Part shown: positions 10,226-17,643 of the stretch, piece after piece
Layout of the letters: every line of letters begins with the position of its first letter
Numbering within the stretch: position 1 is the stretch's first letter
Assembly (NCBI RefSeq): GCF_025642745.1
Contig: NZ_JANZKP010000019.1
Span: forward strand, 1-58,069
Source: Cellulomonas sp. RIT-PI-Y
Lineage (GTDB): Bacteria > Actinomycetota > Actinomycetes > Actinomycetales > Cellulomonadaceae
Reading direction: 5' to 3'
Length of the DNA stretch: 58,069 bases
Program-made: the position numbers and the translations under genes
Notes under the pieces: generated by a model
Told to the model about the DNA's origin: nothing
Databases searched by the model: none
What the model saw: the letters and a program-made list of their open reading frames with translations, nothing else

Positions 10226-11401
10226 TCAGAGTCCGCGCTGCCAGTCGACGATCCGGTCCACGGCCTCGGCGACCACCGACGGCGCCGAGGCGAAGGACAG
10301 TCGCACCCAGTCCGCCCCGTGCGCCGGGTCGAAGTCCGTGCCGGGGGTCAGCGCGACCCCGGCCTCGTCCAGCGCCCGCGCGCACCACTGCGGCGATCGC
10401 AGCCCGGTGGCCGAGATCTCCGCGTAGACGTAGAACGCGCCGTCCGCCGGAGCCACCCGCGACCAGCCGAGCTCGGGCAGCCGGTCCAGCACCAGCTGCC
10501 GGCCCGCCGCGTACTGCGTCACGTTGGCCTGCGCCGCCGCGTATCCCTCGGGGCTGAACGCGGCCACCCCGGCGTGCTGGGCCAGCGCGGGCGGGCAGAG
10601 CGCGACGTTCCCGGCCAGGGCGTCGACCGGACCGGCCAGGTCCTCCGGCAGCAGCAGCCAGCCGAGCCGCCAGCCGGTCATCGCCCAGTACTTGGAGAAC
10701 GAGTTCACCACCACGGCGCCGCCGTCCAGCGCGTGGGCAGCGGTCGGTGCACCGGGGGCCGGCTCGGGCGAGGTGGGGTAGGTGATGCCGTGGTAGATCT
10801 CGTCGGAGATCAGCCGCACGCCGTGCTCGGTGCACCACGCGGTCAGCTCCGCGAGCGCCGCCGGGTCGATCAGGGTGCCGGTGGGGTTGGCCGGCCCGGC
10901 GACGATCAACCCGGTCACCGGCGGGTCCAGCGCCTCGAGCTGCTCGACCGTCGGCTGGTACCGGGTCTCCGGACCGCAGTCCAGGTCGACGACCTCGCAG
11001 CCCAGCGCCGCCAGGATGTTCGCGTACGCGGGGTACCCCGGCCGGGCCAGCGCCACCCGGTCCCCCACGTCGAAGGCCGCCAGGAACGCCAGCATGAACC
11101 CCCCGGAGGACCCGGTGGTCACCGCCACCCGCGCCGGGTCCACCTCCACGTCGTACCAGCGCCGGTAGTGACCGGCGATCGCGGCCCGCAACGCCGGGGA
11201 TCCCAGCGACTCGGTGTATCCCAGGTCGCCGCCCGCCAGCAGCTGCGCGGCCCGGTCCCGCACCACGTCGGAGGCCCCCGTCGACGGCTCCCCCGCGCAG
11301 AGGTTCAGCACCGACGCCCCCGCGGCTCGGCGGGCGTTGGCGGCGGCCAGGATGTCCATCACCGCGAACGGCGGCACGTGCGAGCGCTGGGAGACCTTCA
11401 T
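10226..11401 (-). CDS. PLP-dependent aminotransferase, class I/II
   Basis: This 391-residue fold-type I aminotransferase has the substrate/cofactor motifs GYTESLGSPALRAAIAGHY, PANPTGT, the Asp of SDEIYHGITY and the Schiff-base lysine in NSFSKYWAMTGWRLGW near residue 230, and the carboxylate-binding arginine in WVRLSFA near the C-terminus. It is cytoplasmic and probably transaminates an aromatic, branched or aspartate-type amino acid; the exact substrate is not readable. The start is the ATG at 11401, sharing ATGA with the stop of the phosphotransferase gene. A much longer in-frame extension past 12 kb runs through that gene and is not coding. Confidence 0.92.
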   Translation of the reverse strand: MKVSQRSHVPPFAVMDILAAANARRAAGASVLNLCAGEPSTGASDVVRDRAAQLLAGGDLGYTESLGSPALRAAIAGHYRRWYDVEVDPARVAVTTGSSGGFMLAFLAAFDVGDRVALARPGYPAYANILAALGCEVVDLDCGPETRYQPTVEQLEALDPPVTGLIVAGPANPTGTLIDPAALAELTAWCTEHGVRLISDEIYHGITYPTSPEPAPGAPTAAHALDGGAVVVNSFSKYWAMTGWRLGWLLLPEDLAGPVDALAGNVALCPPALAQHAGVAAFSPEGYAAAQANVTQYAAGRQLVLDRLPELGWSRVAPADGAFYVYAEISATGLRSPQWCARALDEAGVALTPGTDFDPAHGADWVRLSFASAPSVVAEAVDRIVDWQRGL

Positions 11402-12243
11402 CGCACCATCGTGCCGTCCAGCGTCCGCCGGAGCATCCCCCGGCCCTCCTCGGCGAAGTCCGGGGACCCGACGTCGGTCGCCCACACCACGGTCATCACC
11501 GCCTGGTAGAGGTTCTCCGCCCACCAGCCCGGCAGGTCCCACGGCTCCGGCCCGCCCAGACCGGCCAGCAGCGCGCCGACCCGTGGATCGCCGGGCGGGC
11601 ACCGGTGCACCACCCGCACCAGGTCGGTGTAGGCCGGGCGCAGGGCGTACCGCCCGAAGTCGATCAGCCGGACCGTCCCCGCGTCGTCCACCAGCCAGTT
11701 CCGCGGCTGCATGTCCCCGTGCGTGCGGACCGCGGGTTCGGGCACCGGGCGGATCCGGTCGACCGCCCCCGCGGTCCGGGCCGCCAGATCGGGGTCGAGC
11801 AGGGTGGACGCCCGGGGCAGCAGCCGCCGCAGCCGGTCCAGCCGGGACGTCGGGTAGTCCGCGGAGATCTCCGCCGCCGCCGACCCGTGCACCCGCGCCA
11901 GCAGACGGCCCGCCGCGTGGAACACCGCCGGATCGGCCTCCGCCGGGGTGTCCTGCACCAGCGCACCGGGTTGGTAGCGCACCGCCAGCACGCGTTCCGG
12001 CGCCGAGCCGTCGATCAGCACCGGCAGCCCGTCGCCCAGCCCGGTCAGCTCCCGCCCGGCGGCGATCTCCCGGCCGATGTGGTGCCCGGTGACCTCGCCT
12101 CCGGCCTTCACCACCGCGTCCACGTCGCCCGACCGCAGATGCCACACCCGGGTCAGCGCCTCGGGCCAGCTCAGGTCGGCGACCAGCTCGGCGCCGGGCA
12201 CCCACCGGTCGACCAGCGCGCGCTGCGCCGCGGTGAGGACCAT
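11398..12243 (-). CDS. Aminoglycoside phosphotransferase (APH)-family kinase
   Basis: The 281-residue protein has the APH/choline-kinase fold. The catalytic loop is THGDMQPRNWLVDD (HGDxxxxN, near residue 185) and the metal-binding motif is LIDFGRYALRPAYTDLVRV. The N-lobe lysine is in DAVVKAGGEV. APH-family members phosphorylate small alcohols such as aminoglycosides, choline, homoserine or fructosamine; the substrate here is open and resistance should not be assumed. The ATG at 12243 has no Shine-Dalgarno, but TACGGT lies six bases upstream, so the transcript is probably leaderless. The gene is translationally coupled to the downstream aminotransferase. Confidence 0.85.
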   Translation of the reverse strand: MVLTAAQRALVDRWVPGAELVADLSWPEALTRVWHLRSGDVDAVVKAGGEVTGHHIGREIAAGRELTGLGDGLPVLIDGSAPERVLAVRYQPGALVQDTPAEADPAVFHAAGRLLARVHGSAAAEISADYPTSRLDRLRRLLPRASTLLDPDLAARTAGAVDRIRPVPEPAVRTHGDMQPRNWLVDDAGTVRLIDFGRYALRPAYTDLVRVVHRCPPGDPRVGALLAGLGGPEPWDLPGWWAENLYQAVMTVVWATDVGSPDFAEEGRGMLRRTLDGTMVR

Positions 12244-12249
12244 GCCTCG

Positions 12250-12287
12250 ACCGTACCGGCCACGATGTCGGTGGTCGGGGCTACGGT
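12250..12287. promoter_or_regulatory. Divergent promoter pair for two leaderless genes
   Basis: The two ATG codons at 12243 (leftward) and 12295 (rightward) are only 51 bp apart. Each has an identical TACGGT -10 box (12250-12255 on the minus strand, 12282-12287 on the plus strand), six or seven bases from the ATG. Neither gene has a Shine-Dalgarno. The expected -35 zones overlap, so the two promoters may exclude each other. Confidence 0.6.
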
Positions 12288-12294
12288 CCCCCTC

Positions 12295-13074
12295 ATGCCC
12301 ACGCTCTCCCGCCCCCGCGCCGCCGTCGACTACTCCGTGCGGAACTCCGGTCCCGGACCGGTGGTGGTGAGCCTGCACGGGCTCACCTCCAGCCGGGAGG
12401 CGGCCGCAGCCGAGGGCCTGTTCGACTGGTCCGCGGTCGCGGCCGACGGAACCCTGGTGGAGTACGACGCGCGCGCCCACGGCCGCTCGACCGGCGCTCC
12501 GGTGCCCGCCGACTACACCTGGTCCTCCCTCGCGGGCGACCTGCTCGCGCTGATCGACGAGGTCAGCCCGGACGCCCCGGTCGACGCGATCGGGGCGTCC
12601 ATGGGCACCGCGACCGTGCTGTGGGCCGCCGCGTTGCGCCCCGACCGGTTCCGCCGCCTGGTGCTGAGCATCCCGCCGACCGCGTGGGACACCCGGGCCG
12701 CCCAGGCCGCCGCCTACCAGGACGAGGCCCGTTCGGTGGAGCAGCACGGCATCGAGCCCTGGGTGCGCGCCGCCGCGAACTCCGTCGGCCCCGCGGTGCT
12801 CGAGGGCCTGGACTTCGACCCCGAGCCCGCGATCGCCGCCGACCTGCTGCCCAGCGTGCTGCGCGGTGCCGGCGCGAGCGACCTCCCGGACCCGAGCGTG
12901 CTGGCGCGGCTCGCGCACCCCACGCTGCTACTGCCCTGGACCACCGACCCCGGTCACCCGGTCACCACCGCCGCGGCCCTGGCCCGACTGCTGCCCGGCG
13001 CCCGGCTGGAGATCGCCGCCGACCTCACCGCCATCCGCGGCTGGGGCGACCGCGCTGCGGAGTTCCTGGCCTGA
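12295..13074 (+). CDS. Alpha/beta-hydrolase
   Basis: The 259-residue protein has the oxyanion-hole motif VVSLHGLTSSR, the YDARAHGRST strand and the nucleophile elbow GASMGTA with its serine near residue 101. The expected C-terminal histidine is not in a clear position: the chain ends DLTAIRGWGDRAAEFLA, where many relatives have a His before this helix. The histidine in DPGHP near residue 220 could serve instead, so catalytic activity should be tested rather than assumed. A soluble esterase-like or proline-iminopeptidase-like function fits best. No signal peptide. The ATG at 12295 is seven bases from TACGGT and lacks a ribosome-binding site, so it is probably leaderless. Confidence 0.85.
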   Translation: MPTLSRPRAAVDYSVRNSGPGPVVVSLHGLTSSREAAAAEGLFDWSAVAADGTLVEYDARAHGRSTGAPVPADYTWSSLAGDLLALIDEVSPDAPVDAIGASMGTATVLWAAALRPDRFRRLVLSIPPTAWDTRAAQAAAYQDEARSVEQHGIEPWVRAAANSVGPAVLEGLDFDPEPAIAADLLPSVLRGAGASDLPDPSVLARLAHPTLLLPWTTDPGHPVTTAAALARLLPGARLEIAADLTAIRGWGDRAAEFLA

Positions 13075-13104
13075 CCCCCCGCCGGTCACGACCGGGTGAC
13101 GCCC

Positions 13105-13230
13105 GGCACCAGCCCGGCCCGGGGTCGGCACTGGGTCGGCCCGGGGTCGGCACTCCGCCCCGAGATCGGCATGTGCGCCGACGCGCCGACGCGACACGCC
13201 GCGCGGCAGGCCGGAACTGCCGACCTCGAC
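13105..13230. repeat. Cluster of short TGCCGA-type repeats in an intergenic region
   Basis: CGGCCCGGGGTCGGCACT occurs twice in tandem at about 13118-13155. Related blocks follow: GAGATCGGCATG near 13162 and, inverted, CTGCCGACCTCG near 13217. Written the same way round, all four contain TGCCGA(C/T)C(C/T)CG. The region lies between two converging genes and holds no coding frame. It may be a small interspersed repeat element or a folded 3' end. Confidence 0.5.
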
Positions 13231-13250
13231 GGGTACTGGGCTACCGCGGA

Positions 13251-13760
13251 CTAACGGTCCGTGAGTGCGGCGCGGACGTGGGCGACGACGCCGTCGGCGG
13301 CCGCCTCGATCTCGTCCAGGCAGTGCTCGAAGTTCTCCGGACCGCCGTACCAGGGATCGTCCACGTCCAGCAGGTGCTCCGGCTCCCCGTCGTCGACCCG
13401 GGGCGCGGACGGGTCGAAGGACCGGTACATCGCGACGGCCGCCTCGCCGTCCGCCAGCCGCCGGAGCGCCCGCGCGTGCGAGGAGGTCATCGCCAGCACC
13501 AGGTCCCGGTGCGCCAGGTCGTCCGCGCGCACCTGCCGGGCGGCGCGGTCCGGCACCGGGTACCCCCGAGCAGCCAGTGCTGTCCGGGCCCGGCGGTCGA
13601 TCGGGTTGCCGCGCTCCTCGTCGCTGACCCCGGTGGAGTCCACCACCACCCGGTCACCGAGCCCGGCCCGTTCCAGCCGGTCGCGCAGCACCACCTCCGC
13701 CATCGGTGAGCGGCAGATGTTGCCGGTGCAGACGGTCATGATCCGGTAGGGCTCGGTCAC
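13251..13760 (-). CDS. Low-molecular-weight protein tyrosine phosphatase
   Basis: The 169-residue enzyme has the signature loop VCTGNICRSPMAE near residues 9-20 (CX5R with catalytic Cys and Arg) and the general-acid DPW motif in VDDPWYGG near residue 135. These enzymes dephosphorylate protein tyrosines or, in related arsenate reductases, arsenate; the DPW motif favours the phosphatase. In actinobacteria such proteins often act with polysaccharide export kinases, none of which is nearby. The start is a GTG at 13760 that overlaps the stop of the acetyltransferase gene in a GTGA junction, so the two form an operon. Confidence 0.93.
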   Translation of the reverse strand: MTEPYRIMTVCTGNICRSPMAEVVLRDRLERAGLGDRVVVDSTGVSDEERGNPIDRRARTALAARGYPVPDRAARQVRADDLAHRDLVLAMTSSHARALRRLADGEAAVAMYRSFDPSAPRVDDGEPEHLLDVDDPWYGGPENFEHCLDEIEAAADGVVAHVRAALTDR

Positions 13761-14278
13761 GCTGGTCCTCCCTGGTCCCGGCGCAGCAGGACCCCGCTGC
13801 CGCCGTCGAAGTCGATGCCCGCGAACCGTGCCGCCCGACCCAGCTCGACGAATCCCTGCCGCCGATGCAGATCCAGCGACGCCCGGTTGCGGGCGTTCAC
13901 CACACTGAACACCGTCCCGCCCGCCACGACCACCAGGTCACCCAGCAGACGCCCGCCGATCCCCGAACGCCGGGCCTCCGGGGTCACCGTCAGCGCCGAC
14001 ACGTACCGGCCGTCCGGTGCATCGACCAGCCCGGTCCACGGCCCGACCATCGCCCAGCCGATCACTCCTGGGGCGTTCGTCCGCTCCGCGACCAGCACCC
14101 GCCAATCCGCGTCCGTCATCCGTGCGTCGATCCGCTCCGCGAAGTCCGCCGGCAACCGACCCCGGGACGCCGCCACCGCCACGATGCCCGCCAGGTCGTC
14201 CGATGCGCCCATCCGGACCCGGACTCCGGGGTCCACCGACCCCGGCTGATCGGGACGATAAGCAGCGAAGGACGACAC
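13757..14278 (-). CDS. GNAT-family N-acetyltransferase
   Basis: The 173-residue protein has the GNAT strand YVSALTVTPEARRSGIGGRLL, with the acetyl-CoA loop RRSGIG near residue 108, and the typical end VVNARNRASLDLHRRQGFVELG. No signal peptide or second domain is present. The start is the GTG at 14278; no Shine-Dalgarno is visible, but CACGAT lies six bases upstream and could be a weak -10 box of a leaderless transcript. The gene is coupled to the tyrosine phosphatase downstream. A 63-bp part of its 3' half recurs as a decayed copy at 16254-16316, beyond the accessory segment. Confidence 0.88.
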   Translation of the reverse strand: MSSFAAYRPDQPGSVDPGVRVRMGASDDLAGIVAVAASRGRLPADFAERIDARMTDADWRVLVAERTNAPGVIGWAMVGPWTGLVDAPDGRYVSALTVTPEARRSGIGGRLLGDLVVVAGGTVFSVVNARNRASLDLHRRQGFVELGRAARFAGIDFDGGSGVLLRRDQGGPA

Positions 14279-14287
14279 CCCGTCATC

Positions 14288-14502
14288 GTGGCACCCGAAA
14301 GTGTCAGGACCGCGCGTGCGGCGTTCTTGGCTGGCGTCAAGGCGCGCGACCCGAAGGCGTGGCAGGCCGCCGTGCTGCGCGACAGGGTCTTCGCATCGAT
14401 CGGCGCCACCGCCTCCGGGCTCCCACCCCCGAGACCGATCCCTGAGCGCGCCCAGACGCGCCCGTGGTGCGCCAGATCGGCGAAGTCGAACCGTGAACCT
14501 GT
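14288..14502 (+). pseudogene. Possible decayed reading frame
   Basis: A GTG at 14288 opens a frame reading VAPESVRTARAAFLAGVKAR then DPKAWQAAVLRDRVFASIGA, which looks like helical protein. It turns into low-complexity proline/arginine text and runs into the 3' end of the opposite membrane-protein gene. No ribosome-binding site is seen. It is more likely a gene remnant at the edge of the accessory segment than a working gene. Confidence 0.25.
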
Positions 14503-14919
14503 TCAGTTGTCAGCCGAACTCGCACGGACCGTGGTCCGATGCTGCCAGTAGGCCGCGGCCGACCACACGAATGCCGCAAGCGCCAGACCGCCGAGGCCTT
14601 GGGTGACTCTCTCGAGGAACGTCAGGCCAAGCCCTTCGCGCCCGAGCGCGATCGCACCCGCGAGGGCAAGGCCAGCCGTCAGCGAGAGGTGCCGTGCCGC
14701 CCGCTTCCAAGTGACCGGCGCGCGGTAGAGGTCGCTGAGTGCTGTCACCGCCACGATGGCTCCGAAGGTGAAGTCTGCTCCGGTGGCCCACCATGCGAGA
14801 GCCAGCACGATCCAGATCGCTGCGACCTGCACCAGGCTCCGGTACCAGTCGGTGCGATCGGCCTCGCTCACGGCCTCGACGGGAATCGGGCGTGCAGCCG
14901 GGATCGAACGGTCAGTCAT
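14503..14919 (-). CDS. Small four-helix membrane protein, unknown function
   Basis: The 138-residue protein has a soluble N-terminus of ~28 residues and four hydrophobic segments: SLVQVAAIWIVLALAWWATG, TFGAIVAVTALSDLY, LSLTAGLALAGAIALG and LGGLALAAFVWSAAAYW. No known family is recognised. The ATG at 14919 has AGG five bases upstream; an alternative GTG at 14925 would overlap the preceding stop in a GTGA junction. Either way it directly follows and is coupled to the secreted-protein gene at 14922-15905. The pairing suggests a membrane partner, for example a protection or anchoring protein for that secreted product. This role is inferred only from position and shape. Confidence 0.7.
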   Translation of the reverse strand: MTDRSIPAARPIPVEAVSEADRTDWYRSLVQVAAIWIVLALAWWATGADFTFGAIVAVTALSDLYRAPVTWKRAARHLSLTAGLALAGAIALGREGLGLTFLERVTQGLGGLALAAFVWSAAAYWQHRTTVRASSADN

Positions 14920-14921
14920 GG

Positions 14922-15905
14922 TCACCTACAATTCGAACTGTTGACCTTCACCAGCGGGCCGCGCGGAACGATCTTCATCTGGTAGCAAGCGGTTCCAGTC
15001 AATTTGATGTTCTTGACCGCCCGAATGGACGAGATGAAAGCGTTGATTCCGGTCCCAACGCCGATGATGGTGCACGCCTGGCTGATAATCCTGCCGATGC
15101 CAGCCGGGAGCTTCGCACCCAAGCACGCGGCGGTGACACCGCCGACAGTGGCACCGACGAGGGCCGCAGCGGCCGCCTTCCACTCACCTCCGGTCATGTT
15201 CAGGTACACGCCCACACCGTAGGTCAGCTTCGGGTCGGCGATAACAGGGAACGCAGTGGTCGAGCTGAGGTCCACGTGCTGAACGAGCATGTCACCTTCC
15301 ACTGTGTACCAGGTCCGCACGGGGGCACCGTTGGCGTCGACCGCCCAGGCGTCGTCCACCTGGCCCAGCTGCAGAACGGCATCCTCGGTCGTGACGGAGA
15401 GAGTCACCGCGCCGTCCTCAGCCTGGACCGGAGCCACGCCGCCTCCGAACGAGTAGGCGAAATCGCTGGGTGCACTGCTGTTCTCGATCACCGTCTGCAA
15501 CCGAGTCGAACCGTTGTCGAGCACCTGCACCGCCGCGCTGACACTGCTACCGGGATAGACCACCGTGCCGTCGTCGGCCACCTCCGCGTGATCGAGTGGC
15601 AGGTCGGAGGGGAGCGTCACAGCGAGCTGGGCGCCATCATGCTCCCCGTTCTGGGAGTCGATCACGATCGGTTCACTCGCGACGCTCGGAACGTTGACCA
15701 CCACGTCACCCACCTCGGCGACGATGGCCCCACCGATGTCGTCACCGGCGACGACGACGCCTTGATCGGGTGCAACCCTGGCGATCAACGCAGCCGTCTC
15801 TTCGATCTCGCTACCAGCCGTCGAGGCGATCGCAGGAGACCCTGCCGCGATCAGACCAAGGGCGGAGGCTGCGGCTACGGCGCAACGAACGATGTTCAAT
15901 TTCAA
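14922..15905 (-). CDS. Secreted protein of unknown function with hydrophobic C-terminal region
   Basis: The 327-residue protein has a signal peptide (VRCAVAAASALGLIAAGSPA, cleavage near residue 28). A beta-rich middle ends in TTAFPVIADPKLTYG near residue 230, a xPVxADP motif I know from many unannotated actinobacterial secreted proteins. The last ~95 residues are unlike the rest: WKAAAAALVGATVGGVTAA and IGRIISQACTIIGVGTGINA are glycine/alanine-rich and membrane-active looking, and two or three cysteines could form disulfides. The start is a TTG at 15905 with a strong GGAGG five bases upstream; the next in-frame codons offer no better start. A TTGCGC/TAGATT promoter lies about 60-90 bases upstream. 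It could be a bacteriocin-like or surface-active protein; no family assignment is possible. Confidence 0.7.
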   Translation of the reverse strand: MKLNIVRCAVAAASALGLIAAGSPAIASTAGSEIEETAALIARVAPDQGVVVAGDDIGGAIVAEVGDVVVNVPSVASEPIVIDSQNGEHDGAQLAVTLPSDLPLDHAEVADDGTVVYPGSSVSAAVQVLDNGSTRLQTVIENSSAPSDFAYSFGGGVAPVQAEDGAVTLSVTTEDAVLQLGQVDDAWAVDANGAPVRTWYTVEGDMLVQHVDLSSTTAFPVIADPKLTYGVGVYLNMTGGEWKAAAAALVGATVGGVTAACLGAKLPAGIGRIISQACTIIGVGTGINAFISSIRAVKNIKLTGTACYQMKIVPRGPLVKVNSSNCR

Positions 15906-15962
15906 GAGAGCCTCCGAGGCGGAGTTTACCGGAGCACCTCTGCGTGCACCGAATCGTTCGAG

Positions 15963-15992
15963 AATCTAGAGGAATCATCCGATATCGCGCAA
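15963..15992 (-). promoter_or_regulatory. Probable promoter of the secreted-protein gene
   Basis: On the minus strand TTGCGC (15987-15992) and TAGATT (15963-15968) are separated by 18 bases in an unusually AT-rich patch. The start of transcription would fall near 15955, giving a leader of about 50 bases before the TTG start at 15905. Confidence 0.5.
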
Positions 15993-16084
15993 CTATCGCC
16001 TTATTTGCACATAAGTAGCAAAGCGCCCGAACGGGCATATTGCGCCTTCGCTCAGAACACCCGGCGATCGAGTGGTCCGGCCTT

Positions 16085-16320
16085 CATCAGGTCACCTCCA
16101 GATGCTCGGTGATCTGCTCGAAGAGGGCTCCCAGCTCAGGGGCTGGGCCGGACTCGGCGGGGCAGCCGTGCGTCGGGGCAGTGGGGCGCAGCGTCGGCGG
16201 CCCGCCCGCCGGGGGCCACATGAGGTGAGAAGCGCCGCTTACAGCGTGAGCGCGCAAACCGTGCCGCCCGAACCAGCTCGACGAATCCGTGCCGCCGATA
16301 CAGGTCCCGTGACGCCGACT
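16085..16320 (-). pseudogene. Decayed gene fragments, including part of an acetyltransferase
   Basis: Two remnants lie on the minus strand. At 16254-16316 a stretch encoding DLYRRHGFVELVRAARFA matches the 3' half of the acetyltransferase gene at 13821-13883 at 56 of 63 bases by my count; it is cut at both ends. At about 16088-16165 a different frame reads PELGALFEQITEHLEVT and a stop, which looks like the C-terminal end of another protein. The ~440 bp between the secreted-protein gene and the lipoprotein gene holds nothing else that can be recognised. Confidence 0.6.
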
Positions 16321-16363
16321 GGCAGCTTCCTGGCGTCAGCCGCTTCACGTGCTGAATCCATCC

Positions 16364-16930
16364 ATGGCCAGGGTCATCAGCACGGCCGCAGCTCTCTCAC
16401 TGATGACCCTGGCTGGCTGCGCCCACTCACCGGGTCCTACGCCCACTGCTGTGGCAACGTCGGATGGCCTCGATCTGGTGGCCGTTGACGCCCCACCGGC
16501 GGAGCCACCGACGATGCAGCTCGCTGACGTGGCGGTCACGGCTCTCTCTTCGACGTGGTTCGACGCTGATCTCCGCGATTTCGTCACGAGTCGCGATGAA
16601 GAGATCACTGCCTTCGATCTCCCCACGGTCGCAGTGCGGTCACGGCTGCCGTTCTCCTTGCTGGATGGGAGTCGACCCGCTGGCGTCAGCGTGCGAGAGT
16701 TCGGATCGGTGGACGCGGACGGCATCCCGGAGGACTCTCTGCCGGGCGTCGACTGTTTCGACGACACCATCTGCACGCTCGTGCCACAACAGGGGCAGGT
16801 CGACATCACTGTGCCTCTCAGCTCCGCTGCGGTATTCGTGACCATCGACGTCTTCTACGACATTCCCGAGCTCGGTCTGGAGCAGCCGTACAACCTGGTC
16901 AGCTATGGCCTGAACGTGAGGTCCTCATGA
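16364..16930 (+). CDS. Lipoprotein of unknown function
   Basis: The 188-residue product has a lipoprotein signal peptide with the lipobox LAGC near residue 18 (TAAALSLMTLAGCAHSPGP), so it should be lipid-anchored on the outer face of the membrane. The mature part is acidic and probably beta-rich, with a cysteine pair in GVDCFDDTICTL that could form a disulfide. I recognise no family. The ATG at 16364 is chosen because the signal peptide starts there; a GTG at 16349 is in frame. There is no good ribosome-binding site. The stop overlaps the next start in an ATGA junction. Confidence 0.65.
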   Translation: MARVISTAAALSLMTLAGCAHSPGPTPTAVATSDGLDLVAVDAPPAEPPTMQLADVAVTALSSTWFDADLRDFVTSRDEEITAFDLPTVAVRSRLPFSLLDGSRPAGVSVREFGSVDADGIPEDSLPGVDCFDDTICTLVPQQGQVDITVPLSSAAVFVTIDVFYDIPELGLEQPYNLVSYGLNVRSS

Positions 16931-17595
16931 AAGACGAGCGATCTGATCTTGGTATCGAGCTCGGCACCGATCCAGGCACCGTTGCCAGGTTCACCACCAG
17001 CTCGCACCCGCGCACTGCCCGGCTCTTCCTCCCACTCATCGGGGCGGACGAGTCGATCTGCTCGTGGTCCGAACTGTGTGCACGCGCCGGCCTTCAGCTG
17101 AGCCCTACCACGCGATGGTCCCAACTCAGCCAGGCCCTTCCTGCAGATCTGGTCGAGCAGCTGGAACTCCCCTATGGGTGGCTCGCTCCGCCTACGACCG
17201 AACGCCTTGTTCGAGCCCTCACTGCGGCCACGACCACGGCCGAATCGTGCTTCTTCTCGCTGTGGTTCCACGACCAGTACGCCGGCGCTGGCGTCGGGCT
17301 CGCGGACTACCCGCCTCAGCTCGAGGCACTGAGCGGACCCTTTGACGGCATGGCTCTGCACTCCGGGCCGCTGACCTGGCTGAGCGACCGCATGCGCCCA
17401 CACCCCTGGTGGCACCACAACCTGATGCCCGTGTTCACCATGCCGGCCGACGGAGCGTTCCTGCTCGGTTGCCCGATCTACCACGACTCGATCTACATCT
17501 CATCAGGCTCCGACCTCCTGGAAGCGCTCCGCGCGGAAGGCTTCGACATCCTCGACATCGGCCGCGACGAGACCCTGCCCAGCGAGAGCAGGTAG
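16927..17595 (+). CDS. Cytoplasmic protein of unknown function (222 aa)
   Basis: No signal peptide, membrane segment or known motif is visible. The protein is rich in Trp, His and Phe; segments such as SCFFSLWFHDQYAGAGVGLA, PHPWWHHNLMPVF and LLGCPIYHDSIYISSGSDLL suggest a compact alpha/beta fold that could bind a partner protein. It overlaps the upstream lipoprotein gene by ATGA, so the two are made together. Its shape recalls SUKH/SMI1-like immunity proteins only in a general way, and I would not assign it. GC content is lower than in the flanking core genes, in line with the rest of the 14.3-17.6 kb segment. Confidence 0.65.
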   Translation: MKDERSDLGIELGTDPGTVARFTTSSHPRTARLFLPLIGADESICSWSELCARAGLQLSPTTRWSQLSQALPADLVEQLELPYGWLAPPTTERLVRALTAATTTAESCFFSLWFHDQYAGAGVGLADYPPQLEALSGPFDGMALHSGPLTWLSDRMRPHPWWHHNLMPVFTMPADGAFLLGCPIYHDSIYISSGSDLLEALRAEGFDILDIGRDETLPSESR

Positions 17596-17631
17596 ACGAG
17601 CGCCCGACACGCGGCACCCCGGCCGGGCCGC

Positions 17632-17637
17632 TACCGT
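17632..17637 (+). promoter_or_regulatory. -10 box of a leaderless transcript
   Basis: TACCGT lies six bases before the ATG at 17644, and no Shine-Dalgarno is present between them. The same arrangement occurs at other genes in the window. Confidence 0.5.
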
Positions 17638-17643
17638 CACGGC

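Noticed and set aside
11398..12243. Antibiotic-resistance aminoglycoside kinase
   Set aside because: The catalytic motifs only place it in the broad APH fold, which also covers many metabolic kinases. Its coupling to an aminotransferase does not suggest resistance.
14288..14502. Small rightward gene between the acetyltransferase and the membrane protein
   Set aside because: The first ~40 codons look protein-like, but there is no ribosome-binding site, the composition decays, and it overlaps an opposite gene. It is listed only as a possible remnant.
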